From Akkermansia muciniphila (GTDB taxonomy: Bacteria; Verrucomicrobiota; Verrucomicrobiia; Verrucomicrobiales; Akkermansiaceae): a stretch of DNA of 53,012 nucleotides. The notes beneath the pieces were generated by a model, which made no database searches, was not told the DNA's origin, and saw only the letters and a program-made list of their open reading frames with translations. The DNA is taken from contig NZ_JABDHQ010000016.1 of NCBI RefSeq assembly GCF_018709685.1, positions 1 through 53,012 on the forward strand, given 5' to 3'. Position 1 is the stretch's first letter, and the number at the start of each line of letters is the position of its first letter. Shown here in pieces: positions 25,601-34,170 of this stretch. The position numbers and the translations under genes were made by a program.

Positions 25601-28600
25601 CGGTGTTGCAGCATATCAAGGCGGACGGCAGCCGCCAGGCTCTGGAAACCTGGAACATCACCACCGGAAAGGAAGGGGAGGCCTCCCTCTCCTTCCAGAC
25701 CAGGGAATCAGGGCTGTACACCCTCTCCACCACGCTGGAGGACGGGCACGGGAACAAGGTGCAGGAATCCTTCCAGTTCCTTTCCTACGGCACGGGAAAA
25801 CATAATCCATTTAAAATCAACCCTCTTGCCATCACTCCGGATAAGAGGGAATACGCTCCGGGAGATACGGCCAAATTGCTCGTTACGTCGGACTATCCGG
25901 ACGCCCGCGTCTGGACCTTCCTGCGCAACTCCTGGAAAAACGAGTCCCGCCGCCTGGTTTCCCTGGACAGGCAGACTGCCCTGGTGGAGTGCCCGCTCAC
26001 CCGTGAAGACATGCCCAACATGGGCGTGAACGCCTTCACCGTCAGGAACGGGGAACTTCACCAGGCCTCTGCGGAGCTGCTGCTGCCTCCGGACAGCCAG
26101 ATACTTTCTCCTTCCGTCACGCCGGGCAAACCCCAATACCAGCCCGCGGAACAGGGAAGCGTAACGGTCCAGGTGAAAGGCCCGGACGGCAAGCCCGTGA
26201 AAAACGGCATCGTGACCCTGGCCGTTTATGACAAGGCGCTGGAATACATCGCCCGCCCCAACATCACGGATATAGCCAAAACCGTTTGGGGCAGACTGAA
26301 TGGAACCACCTTCCTCAACCTGAAAAAAATGACGGCCTCGGGAACCTCACAGGACAGGGGGCCGGACCAGCCTTATTTCCAATCTCTGCTGTTTTACGGC
26401 AGATACGGATATCTGACGCGGGATCAAATTGGAACTTTCAACGGGCTCGCCACGGGTGGCCTCAGGTCCGGAAATTCCGCCATTCTCAGCAAGTCGGAGA
26501 GCCGCTTCCTGGCTGAAGGAGCAGCCCCGGCCGCAGCGCCGGCTCCGGTAATGCAGTCCAAGGCCGCAGACGAAGGAAGCCTGGAGAATGATTCCTTTGC
26601 CGCCGGACAAGGGAACACGAATGCACCGGAAAACGCCTCCCCCGCCATTCAACTGCGCACCAACTTTGCGGACTGCATCAAGTGGTGCGACACGCTCAAG
26701 ACAGATGAGGAGGGGAACGTCACCGTACCCGTGGAAATGCCGGACAACCTGACTACCTGGAAGGCCGCCGCCTGGGTCATCACTTCCAGCCTGCAAGTGG
26801 GGCAGGCCTCCGCTGAATTCCTGACGACGAAAGATTTCATGGTCAGCATGCAGGCCCCGCGCTTCTTTGTGGAAAAAGACGTGGTCATGCTCAGCGCCCT
26901 GGTCCGCAACCGGACGGACAAAGCCGTCCGCGCCCGTGTTTCCATTTCCCTGAAAGACGGCTGCCTGGAACTTCTCCCGGCTGACGCTCCGGCGGTGAAG
27001 GGTCTTGCCGCGGACACGGACAACTCCGCGGTGCGGGAAGTGGATGTGCCCGCCCAGGGCCAGGCAGTCGTCAACTGGTGGACCGCCGCCATCCGGGAGG
27101 GAACCGCCACCGTCGCCATGGAAGCGGCGGCAGGTTCCGCCGGGGACGCCATGCAGATGAACTTCCCCGTGCTGGTGCACGGCATGAAGCAGCTCCACGC
27201 GGACAGCGCCGTGGTGCTGCCCGGAGAACAGGAACAGCAGCTCTCCATCACCCTGCCGCAGCAGCGGCGCAGGGAAGAAAGCGAACTGGTCGTCAAGGTC
27301 TCCCCCAGCATCGCCCTGAGCATGGTGGAGGCCCTGCCCTACCTGGCGGAATACCCCTATGGCTGCGTGGAGCAGACGCTCAACCGCTTCCTGCCCGCCC
27401 TCGTGGTGACGAACACACTCAAGCAGCTGGGGCTGAACCCCGGCGCGGCGCTGGAAAGCCACCGCAACCTGAATCCCCAGACTATCCGGGACAAGGCCTT
27501 TTATGACAGCGTCATGAAGAGGCTGGAACGCAACCCCGTGTATGATGAAGCCGCGCTGAAGAAGCTGGCCGCCAAGGGAATTGCCTCCCTCCGGGAGAAA
27601 CAGCTCTCCAACGGTTCCTGGGGATGGTTTGGAGGAGCCAATGAGGGAGACCCCGTCATGACGGCCCATGTGGCCCATGGCCTCAAGCTGGCCTCAAACA
27701 CGGTCAAGGTACCGGAGGGCATGCTTTCCGGCGCCGTCCGCTGGCTGGAAAACTACCAGGCGGGCCAGGCAAGCCTTCTGGCGAAGGGAGACGAGTACCG
27801 GAAGCTGGAACAACTGCCGGACGGCCCCGGGAAGAAGGAGGCCATCCGCAAACTGGGAGATTACCGCCTGACGGCTTCAGCAACGGACGCCCTGGTTTAT
27901 TCCGTGCTGGTGGAAGGAGGCGTCATCAACCTTCCCATGGAACGCTACCTGTTCCGTGACAGGCTGGAGCTCCCCGTCATCAGCCAGATCCAGCTGGCGG
28001 AAATCCTGCTGGACGCCCACCGCATGGACGATTTCAAGAAAGTGATGCCCATCATCTCCCAGTTCCTTCAGCAGGACGACTCCCTGCAAACCGCCTGGCT
28101 GCGCCTCCCGAACGAAGGTTACTGGTGGCGCTGGTACGGAAGCGACGTAGCCACGCAGGCGGCCTACCTGAAGCTGATGGCCAAGAGCGACCCCAACAAT
28201 CCCGTCACGGCGCGCCTGGCCAAATGGCTGCTCAACAACCGCTCCAACGGCTCCTACTGGAACTCCACCAAGGACACGGCGGACTGCCTGGAAGCCCTGT
28301 CAGCCTATCTTTTCCAAACCAGGGAAGGCATGGAGGACATGGAAGCGGAAATCCTTTACGACGGCGTCCCGGTCAAAACGATTGCAAGCACTAAGGAAAC
28401 CCTGTTCACCTTTGACAACGTCTTCCGCATGAGCGGAAAAGACCTGGCGGACGGCAAACACGCCATCACCATCCGCAGGAAGAAAGGCAAGGGCAACATT
28501 TACGCCAACTCCACGCTCACCTACTTTTCCCTGGAAGACCCCATCCCCGCCGCCGGGAATGCCGTTACCGTGGAGCGCGCCTACTACCGCATCCAAAAGG

Positions 28601-29055
28601 AAACCGTGAAGGACGGCGCGGTCAGGGATACCCAGACGGACAGCGGGGAACTCGTCTCCCAGGGGAAGGACGTGACCCGCCGCACCCTGCTGCAACATGG
28701 AGACGTCATCGCCAGCGGCGACATCATTGAAGTGGTGATGACCGTGAAGACGAAGAACGACGTGGAATACCTCATGCTTCTGGACCCCAAGCCCGCAGGG
28801 TGCGAATCACAGGAAACCGCCAGCGGATACGCCTGGATGGGAACCGTCTCCGGCTACAAGGAAATAGGGGATGAGGAAATACGCATTTTCCTCTCCTCCC
28901 TGCCGATGGGGAGCTACCAGATCAGCCACCGCCTCCGCGCGGAACGCCCGGGGCGTTTCAGCGCCCTTCCCGCGGTGATTGAAGCCATGTACGCTCCGGA
29001 ACTCCGCGGCAACAGCCGGGAACACAAGATAGGCATCTCCATGCCTGCCGAATAG
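22666..29055 (+). CDS. Bacterial alpha-2-macroglobulin family protein (YfaS-like)
   Basis: 2,129 residues, the largest gene here. The signal peptide is MNRIFSALFLAAGMLASG, cleaved near ASA; there is no lipobox, so it is exported rather than lipid-anchored. A family-specific helical N-terminal region (~30-440) is followed by macroglobulin domains, including VYRPGQTARFKGVLFRPD near 697-714. A low-complexity Ala/Pro-rich stretch at about 1268-1330 lies where the bait region is expected. The A2M core follows (DNLTTWKAAAWV). The thioester site YPYGCVEQT has C1567 and Q1570, so covalent trapping should be possible. The family is thought to entrap attacking proteases in the periplasm. pbpC, the common partner gene, is not adjacent. 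A terminator follows. Confidence 0.93.
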   Translation: MNRIFSALFLAAGMLASGMASAASSGTSPQEQEGHAARDADKASSPAGQQRKQSTEAIEKLLEKRLFKQAAEQSLKQLNEYDDQYSGADLLLYYQALKRLNALDDSLNLDTILQEQMKRHGNNPQFLMDAALLYQDAFHTFKLVDGAYIRGSEPWDGEYSGEARDRVQALRCLFKAMQLAQKDGDMKLLGQLRFLTAQALLIRSSRYNSPSPFQAYAALGNLTSLKELPDYVSREEASPFRNVGTVPVTVNPETGKPEVVFYHASSSWETAKNDGERMRWLLDAAIQADPEMANQINCYTASWCQELFSYSNTAPDQEFVYGPGNAGAVAGINPAELKTNQTVVKTDRTGKGKFMLVTLPPDYDFIRIASTVTPAPYPKYYITASNLAADEFLSRNQRPHAAETLATALKNWNAQSWNQQDKEEFLRMADNLKKRIAAITEPNGTFDADKRTLLSGEPVTVSFSYRNAARARVTARSVDMRRWQQERMNKVQSSSTLGKAYRKKYSSMGTLLFNLLHDKSYADYLGEEIKGPDVALDPGDRHLNRIAQIPVPTEQPGWYLLTVTLDNGYRFHRFLTLSDMVLVRRSVPEGNLWFLADAKTGTPVEGADLRLLRYREDKTLKKHQVKGTTDKDGALIETIPSPDRQNPFYSMFLGIASRGNSYVIAGLEGYGWESGNQLMGTDNKASDPYSCFFLESQPVYRPGQTARFKGVLFRPDIANPGTQDCAGKKLTLTITDPTGDKSVFPPKTVTTDSTGCFELELLIPAGAQLGQYSASLQLQDSADPDFRLYAPLFRMEEYKKPEFSVKMDAPSKPIRLGQSIPVSIQADYYAGGPVSEGKATITITRTLGADVWTPYWKWGWLYDRSFSPYYIPFSPDAPLTVLEKTVPLDKDGKASVELSTAQDARDFASRNITYRVSASVTDASLREISASGQVIATFRPFNIFTSLNRGYAPTGTPVQATITAATADGVKIGAATGTTVLQHIKADGSRQALETWNITTGKEGEASLSFQTRESGLYTLSTTLEDGHGNKVQESFQFLSYGTGKHNPFKINPLAITPDKREYAPGDTAKLLVTSDYPDARVWTFLRNSWKNESRRLVSLDRQTALVECPLTREDMPNMGVNAFTVRNGELHQASAELLLPPDSQILSPSVTPGKPQYQPAEQGSVTVQVKGPDGKPVKNGIVTLAVYDKALEYIARPNITDIAKTVWGRLNGTTFLNLKKMTASGTSQDRGPDQPYFQSLLFYGRYGYLTRDQIGTFNGLATGGLRSGNSAILSKSESRFLAEGAAPAAAPAPVMQSKAADEGSLENDSFAAGQGNTNAPENASPAIQLRTNFADCIKWCDTLKTDEEGNVTVPVEMPDNLTTWKAAAWVITSSLQVGQASAEFLTTKDFMVSMQAPRFFVEKDVVMLSALVRNRTDKAVRARVSISLKDGCLELLPADAPAVKGLAADTDNSAVREVDVPAQGQAVVNWWTAAIREGTATVAMEAAAGSAGDAMQMNFPVLVHGMKQLHADSAVVLPGEQEQQLSITLPQQRRREESELVVKVSPSIALSMVEALPYLAEYPYGCVEQTLNRFLPALVVTNTLKQLGLNPGAALESHRNLNPQTIRDKAFYDSVMKRLERNPVYDEAALKKLAAKGIASLREKQLSNGSWGWFGGANEGDPVMTAHVAHGLKLASNTVKVPEGMLSGAVRWLENYQAGQASLLAKGDEYRKLEQLPDGPGKKEAIRKLGDYRLTASATDALVYSVLVEGGVINLPMERYLFRDRLELPVISQIQLAEILLDAHRMDDFKKVMPIISQFLQQDDSLQTAWLRLPNEGYWWRWYGSDVATQAAYLKLMAKSDPNNPVTARLAKWLLNNRSNGSYWNSTKDTADCLEALSAYLFQTREGMEDMEAEILYDGVPVKTIASTKETLFTFDNVFRMSGKDLADGKHAITIRRKKGKGNIYANSTLTYFSLEDPIPAAGNAVTVERAYYRIQKETVKDGAVRDTQTDSGELVSQGKDVTRRTLLQHGDVIASGDIIEVVMTVKTKNDVEYLMLLDPKPAGCESQETASGYAWMGTVSGYKEIGDEEIRIFLSSLPMGSYQISHRLRAERPGRFSALPAVIEAMYAPELRGNSREHKIGISMPAE

Positions 29056-29086
29056 CAATCCCGGCCGGGCCGCCTTTTACTCCCGG

Positions 29087-29117
29087 CGCCCGGAACGAAC
29101 TGTTCCGGGCGTCTTTT
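29087..29117 (+). terminator. Rho-independent terminator after the alpha-2-macroglobulin gene
   Basis: A 10-bp perfect stem CGCCCGGAAC (29087-29096) with GTTCCGGGCG (29102-29111), a 5-base loop and a T-rich tail ending at 29117. Confidence 0.85.
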
Positions 29118-29267
29118 AATTCCTCCGGATTACGGCATTCCCGGGAATCCTTCCTGAAAAATATTCCCTGGCTCCTCATTTCCGCCCCTCCGTCTGCACA
29201 TGAAAAACGCTTGCAATCCGTTTGCGGAAGCGGAGAATGCGTTGCCCGCCGCGCGGCGGGCCATGCC

Positions 29268-30185
29268 ATGGAATCCGGAACCTTGAAGGGACATATTGCC
29301 ATGGGGACGGTGGCCGTCATCTGGGGCCTCATGTCTCCCGTCAGCAAACTGGTGATGCAGCCGGGGGAAGTAAGCTCCGCCTCACTGGCTACATTCCGCC
29401 TGCTGGGCGCGGCCATCCTGTTCTGGCTGGCCTCCGCCTTCGTGCCGGCGGAAACCATTGAACGGAAAGACCGGATCACCCTGTTTTACGCCTCCCTGTT
29501 CGGCATCATCTTCAACCAGATGGCTTTCACGGTGGGCGTGGGCTTCACCTCCCCGGCGGATGCGGCCATCATCACCACTATCACCCCGGTGCTGACCATG
29601 ATTCTGGCGGCCTTCGTCCTCCGGGAAATGATCACCGGGAAAAAAATCATCGGCGTCTGCGCCAGCGCCGTCGGGGCCATTCTGCTGATTTCCGGCAGCG
29701 GGGTGCGGGCGGCGGCCCTTCCGGGAGACAACAACCTGCTGGGGTACATTCTTTGCCTGGCCTCCCAGTGCAGTGTAGCCGTGTACTTCGTCTTCTTTAA
29801 AAACCTGATTGGCAAGTACTCTCCCGTCACCCTGATGAAATGGATGTTCACGTATGCCGTGGCCGTCTGCCTCCCCTTCACCTTCCGGGAGGTGGCGTCC
29901 ATCCATTATTCCGCCCTGCCCGCGCAGACGTGGCTGGGCATCGCCTATGTGGTGGCGCTGGCTACATTCGTCAGTTACATCTGCCTGTCCTTCGCCCAGC
30001 AGCGGCTGAAACCCACCGCCGTCAGCATGTATAACTACTGCCAGCCGGTGATTGCCGCCTCCGTGGCGGTGCTGTGGGGCATGGACCACTTCGGGTGGAT
30101 GAAGGCCCTCTCCGTCCTGCTCGTATTCACGGGCGTGCTTCTGGTTACCAGAACCGGGAAAAAAGCCGCCGTTCAGGAACCGTAA
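29268..30185 (+). CDS. EamA/DMT-superfamily transporter
   Basis: 305 residues from ATG 29268 (the frame is open upstream from a TTG but adds a non-hydrophobic stretch). Ten hydrophobic segments in two repeated halves are the 5+5 EamA architecture. VAVIWGLMSPVSKLVM opens the first repeat, and FTSPADAAIITTITPVLTMILAA is the typical end of the first repeat; AVSMYNYCQPVIAASVAVL is its counterpart in the second. These proteins are inner-membrane exporters or importers of small metabolites, and the substrate cannot be predicted. The next gene starts within or just after this stop codon. Confidence 0.9.
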   Translation: MESGTLKGHIAMGTVAVIWGLMSPVSKLVMQPGEVSSASLATFRLLGAAILFWLASAFVPAETIERKDRITLFYASLFGIIFNQMAFTVGVGFTSPADAAIITTITPVLTMILAAFVLREMITGKKIIGVCASAVGAILLISGSGVRAAALPGDNNLLGYILCLASQCSVAVYFVFFKNLIGKYSPVTLMKWMFTYAVAVCLPFTFREVASIHYSALPAQTWLGIAYVVALATFVSYICLSFAQQRLKPTAVSMYNYCQPVIAASVAVLWGMDHFGWMKALSVLLVFTGVLLVTRTGKKAAVQEP

Positions 30186-30238
30186 TGATCGGGAAGGCTG
30201 GAAAACAGCCTTCCGCAACCGTCCGCCAGCACACAGAA

Positions 30239-31099
30239 ATGAATGCGCTTGTTTTGGGAGGAACGGGATTTCTGGGAACCCGTCTGGTGAACGCCCTGCT
30301 GGAAAACGGCCACCGGGTTTCCATCGCCGCACGGGGGATTAGCCGTGACGCCTTTGGGAACCGCGTGCACCGTATACGGGTTGACCGGACGGCCCCATGT
30401 TCCATGGCTGCGGCACTCCGGGAAACAAGCTATGACGTGGTTTACGACAACCTGGCCTATGGTGCCCGGGACGTTTCCACGGTTCTGGATACTGTCTCCT
30501 GCGGACTTTACGTGATGGCGTCTTCCGCCGCCGTTTACACGCTCCGCCCCGGCCTCCGGGAAGAGGATTTCCGTGTAGAAACATACTCACCCTCCCGGAC
30601 CGGGCATGAAAACATCTCTTACGCGGAGGGGAAACGCGCCGCAGAAAGCGTCCTGGCGCGGGAATACGCCTCCCGGAAAACCCTCGCCGTGCGCTTCCCG
30701 GTCATCATGGGACCGGAAGACAACACCCGCAGGCTGCAATTTTATGCGGAGCACCTGCTGGCGGAACGTCCCATGATGATTGACAACCCGGACAGCCGAA
30801 TGAGCTTCATTCCCGTGGAGGAAGCGGCGCGCCTGCTGGCCTTTGCGGCGGAAAACCAGGCGCAGGGAGTCCTCAATGCCGCCAGTGAAGGAACCGTTTC
30901 CCTGAGGGAAATGCTGGCTTATATGGAGGCGCGGACGGGAAAGGCGCCTGTTCTTGACGAGAGAGGAGACCCGGCGCCCTACAATGGAATAGGAGATTAC
31001 AGCCTCTGCCTGGACCGTGCAGAAAAATCCGGATTCCGGTTCTCCCACGTCAGGGACTGGATGTTCAGATTGCTGGATTCCGCTCTTTCCGGGAAATAA
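30239..31099 (+). CDS. NAD-dependent epimerase/dehydratase family protein
   Basis: 286 residues from ATG 30239. The extended-SDR Rossmann fold starts at once: MNALVLGGTGFLGTRLVNAL (GxxGxxG). The catalytic YxxxK is in NISYAEGKRAAESVL, and a later RMSFIPVEEAARLLAFAA block is typical of sugar-nucleotide epimerases/reductases. A competing start at 30185 overlaps the stop of the transporter (TAATG) and has AGGAA five bases upstream. It would add 18 residues before the Rossmann fold and would couple translation of the two genes. The substrate is not identifiable. Confidence 0.85.
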   Translation: MNALVLGGTGFLGTRLVNALLENGHRVSIAARGISRDAFGNRVHRIRVDRTAPCSMAAALRETSYDVVYDNLAYGARDVSTVLDTVSCGLYVMASSAAVYTLRPGLREEDFRVETYSPSRTGHENISYAEGKRAAESVLAREYASRKTLAVRFPVIMGPEDNTRRLQFYAEHLLAERPMMIDNPDSRMSFIPVEEAARLLAFAAENQAQGVLNAASEGTVSLREMLAYMEARTGKAPVLDERGDPAPYNGIGDYSLCLDRAEKSGFRFSHVRDWMFRLLDSALSGK

Positions 31100-31295
31100 G
31101 TTACAGGCATAAGAACATGAGGAGAAAGAGCTGTCCCCCGTATGCCGCCGCTTCCATCGTGCTGAATCCGGATGCCGCCATGCCCCATCCCCGGCAGTCA
31201 TGAAAAAATGTATGGGAAAATCCGTCCCGGTGATGTAGCATGCCCCCGTATTCTCCGCTCTTTCCCCGGTCTCCGGGGAGTTCAGCTTTTATACC

Positions 31296-34169
31296 ATGAA
31301 CCGACTTTTCTTATCCTGGGACAAACCGGCCTGCCGGAGCGTAGCGGAGCGCCTGCTTTCCCTGGGAGAGCATTTCCACCGGCATCTGGTGCTGGTCCCC
31401 ACGCGGGAATCCGGCAGGCAGTTGAGGGAATACCTTGCCTCCATTTCCGCCGCCCAGGCCGTTTTCTCCCCCCAGGTGATTCCGGCGGACCAGTTTCCCC
31501 GGATGGAGGAAAAGGAGGAAACGGCCTCCGGCCTGGAAGAACTGGCTGCGTACCTTCAAGCGCTCGGTACTTCTCCCCACCGCCTTTATCCGCGCCTGTT
31601 CCCCCGGAACATGCCGGAGGATTTCTCCAGCATGCTGGAAATGGCCGGCAGCCTGCAATGCCTGAAACACGCCATGGCGAACCAGGGCATTTCCTGCGGC
31701 ATGGCGCAGGAATCCTGCGCGGGCCGCGACGAACGCTGGACGGACATGGACCGCCTGTCGGAATACTGCGCGGAACAATTGAAAGGCTGGCAGCTTGCGG
31801 ACAAAACCTCCGTGGAAGCCCGGGCTCCGGCCCATCTGCTGGCCGCACTGCGTGAAACGGGGGGCCGCATCATCCTGGCATGCGTGGCGGACGTTCCGCG
31901 CCCCCTGCGCCAGGCCCTCCAGCACGCGGAACAAAACGGAGTTCCCGTAGAGATATGGATCCACGCGCCGGAGGAGGAAGCCGCCTCCTTTGATTCATGG
32001 GGCTCCCCCATTCCGGAATTCTGGAGCCACTGCCCCATTCCCATCCTTGACGCCCAGATCAGAATCACGGCCAATCCCTCCCGGCTGGCCGGAGAAACGT
32101 GCCGGATCATCGCCGGCACGGCAGCAGGAGGAACGCCGGACGTGGCCCTGGGCGTGTGCGATCCGGACATGAACGTGGCGCTGGACGCCAGCCTGCGGGA
32201 GTACGGCTGGGGGCTCCACAATCCGGAAGGAAAGCCCTTCGCCGGAACCGGCGTCATGGACCTGCTCCGCCATCTCCGGCAGGCCCTGGAAGAAAAGGGG
32301 GCGGCCCGCCCCGTCTCCAGCCTGGCGCGTTCCTCCCTGCTGTGCGCCTCCCTGGGCATCCATAACCAGCAGTACTGCTGCGCCGCGCTGGATAAAATCC
32401 AGCAAAAGTTTCTTCCGGAATCGGAAGAGTACCTGCTTTCCAGGCTGAAGGAATTTTATCCCGCCGCCCTCCCCTCCATCCGGGCTGTTCTGGCATGGAG
32501 GGACCGGATGACGGAGCCCGGCATGCTGGGAGAACGGCTGCTGGAATGGTTCCCGGCCCTGGCGGAGGCCTACGGGCCGGAAACGGAGGCCATGGAAATG
32601 CTTCATTCCTGCCTTTCCGGCCTCGTGCGGCTACAGCAACGCTCCACCGCCTTTTCCAGGCCGGAAACGGCCCTCCAGCTGCTGATGAAGTGCCTTCAGC
32701 CCCTGCGCGTCAAAAACAGGAGGAAGGCGCACGCCGTGCTGGATTCCCTGGGGTGGATGGAAGTCCACTTCCGCCCGGAAAAACACCTCATCCTGACGGG
32801 CCTGAATGAGGGGACCGTGCCGGAGGGCGGCGTTTCCGACCAGTTCATGCCGGAGGAGCTCCGGGAAGCCCTGGGCATTGATTCCTTCAACCGGAAAAAG
32901 GCCAGGGACAGCTTCCTGCTGACCGCCCTGCTCCATTCCCGCAAACGGGAGGGAAGCCTCACCATCGTCCTCTCCCGCACCAGCAGCAAAAACGATCCGC
33001 TGACGCCCTCCTCCCTGCTCATGCGCTGCCCGGAGGCGGAACTGCCGCGCCGCGTGGAACAGCTTTTCCGGGAAATCAGCGAGGCCCCCGCGCCGCTCCC
33101 CTACCGGCGCGGCAACTGGCACCTCCAGCCCGCGGAAGGGTGGAAGGCCGCCACGGACATAGGCACAATGGCGCCCGGTTACAAAAATCCCTGGAAGGAG
33201 AAGGGCCTGCCCTTCTCCCCCTCCGTCCTTAAAAGGTTCCTGGCCTGTCCCATGCGCTTCTGGATGAGGGAAGCCCTGCACATGAATGAGGAAGAGTTCC
33301 TGCCGGACAAGGAGGACATGGCCGTCAACGAACTGGGCACCATGCTTCACGACGTGCTGGAATGCTTCTGCCGGGAGCACGCCTCCCTGAAAGACGGCAT
33401 GAGCGCCGCCGCCCTTCAGGACGCCATCACGGAGGTACTGGAAGAAACCTTCCGGAAGCAATACGGCTCCAATCCCCTCATGCCCCTGCTTCTGCAAAAG
33501 CGCTCCATGGAGCAGAGGCTTTCCGTTTACGCGGTCCAGCACCTGCAGGACCTTCAGGACGGCTGGTGCTGCACCGCCTTTGAACACCAGGTGGAAGACT
33601 GGTCCCTGGGCGGCTTCCCCATGAAGTTCCGCATTGACCGCATTGACCGCCACGCGGACGGCCGCGTGCGCGTCATTGACTACAAGACGGGGGCGGCCGC
33701 CTCCTGTGAAAGAAAGCATCTGGAAACCATCGGACGCCCGGATGCCCTGTCCCTGCTTTCCCCCGCCCTGCGCCCTTATACCAGACGCCAGAAAAACGGC
33801 AGGCTGGTGCACGCGCGCTGGAAGGACCTCCAACTGCCCGTCTACGTGCTGTGGGCCACGGAAGCCTATGGCGGACATCCTTCCGCGGCGTATTACGCCC
33901 TTCCCGCCAACCCTCTGGACATCGGCCTTTCCGCCTGGGACACGCTTCACGACCCCATGCCCGGCTATGAAGAATGCGCGCTGGACAGCGCCCGCGCCTG
34001 GACGGCGGAGCTGATGAAGCTTCTTCATGAAGGCCGCGGGCTCATCACTGCGGAGGAGCTGGGCTGGAACCCGCCCTCCTATGACGTGTTCAAGGACCTG
34101 ATGGCCTCCCGGCGGGAAACCCTTCAGGACCTGCTGGGCCTTAACTTCACCCCCCACCTTCCCTTCTGA
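31296..34169 (+). CDS. addB: AddB/RexB-like helicase-nuclease subunit
   Basis: 957 residues. It is one of a pair with the next gene, 1 base apart (TGA, one base, ATG). The N-terminal half resembles the inactivated UvrD-like fold of AddB (LVLVPTRESGRQLREYL; HLILTGLNEGTVPEGG). The C-terminus is a PD-(D/E)xK nuclease: GTMLHDVLECF, then FRIDRIDRHADGRVRVIDYKTG with the catalytic Asp and Lys. The pair should resect double-strand breaks for RecA loading, as RecBCD does. FLACPMRFWMREAL is present, but I see no C-x2-C-x5-C after the nuclease core, so the AddB iron-sulfur cluster seems absent. The protein is shorter than Bacillus AddB (~1,160 residues). Confidence 0.82.
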   Translation: MNRLFLSWDKPACRSVAERLLSLGEHFHRHLVLVPTRESGRQLREYLASISAAQAVFSPQVIPADQFPRMEEKEETASGLEELAAYLQALGTSPHRLYPRLFPRNMPEDFSSMLEMAGSLQCLKHAMANQGISCGMAQESCAGRDERWTDMDRLSEYCAEQLKGWQLADKTSVEARAPAHLLAALRETGGRIILACVADVPRPLRQALQHAEQNGVPVEIWIHAPEEEAASFDSWGSPIPEFWSHCPIPILDAQIRITANPSRLAGETCRIIAGTAAGGTPDVALGVCDPDMNVALDASLREYGWGLHNPEGKPFAGTGVMDLLRHLRQALEEKGAARPVSSLARSSLLCASLGIHNQQYCCAALDKIQQKFLPESEEYLLSRLKEFYPAALPSIRAVLAWRDRMTEPGMLGERLLEWFPALAEAYGPETEAMEMLHSCLSGLVRLQQRSTAFSRPETALQLLMKCLQPLRVKNRRKAHAVLDSLGWMEVHFRPEKHLILTGLNEGTVPEGGVSDQFMPEELREALGIDSFNRKKARDSFLLTALLHSRKREGSLTIVLSRTSSKNDPLTPSSLLMRCPEAELPRRVEQLFREISEAPAPLPYRRGNWHLQPAEGWKAATDIGTMAPGYKNPWKEKGLPFSPSVLKRFLACPMRFWMREALHMNEEEFLPDKEDMAVNELGTMLHDVLECFCREHASLKDGMSAAALQDAITEVLEETFRKQYGSNPLMPLLLQKRSMEQRLSVYAVQHLQDLQDGWCCTAFEHQVEDWSLGGFPMKFRIDRIDRHADGRVRVIDYKTGAAASCERKHLETIGRPDALSLLSPALRPYTRRQKNGRLVHARWKDLQLPVYVLWATEAYGGHPSAAYYALPANPLDIGLSAWDTLHDPMPGYEECALDSARAWTAELMKLLHEGRGLITAEELGWNPPSYDVFKDLMASRRETLQDLLGLNFTPHLPF

Positions 34170-34170
34170 A

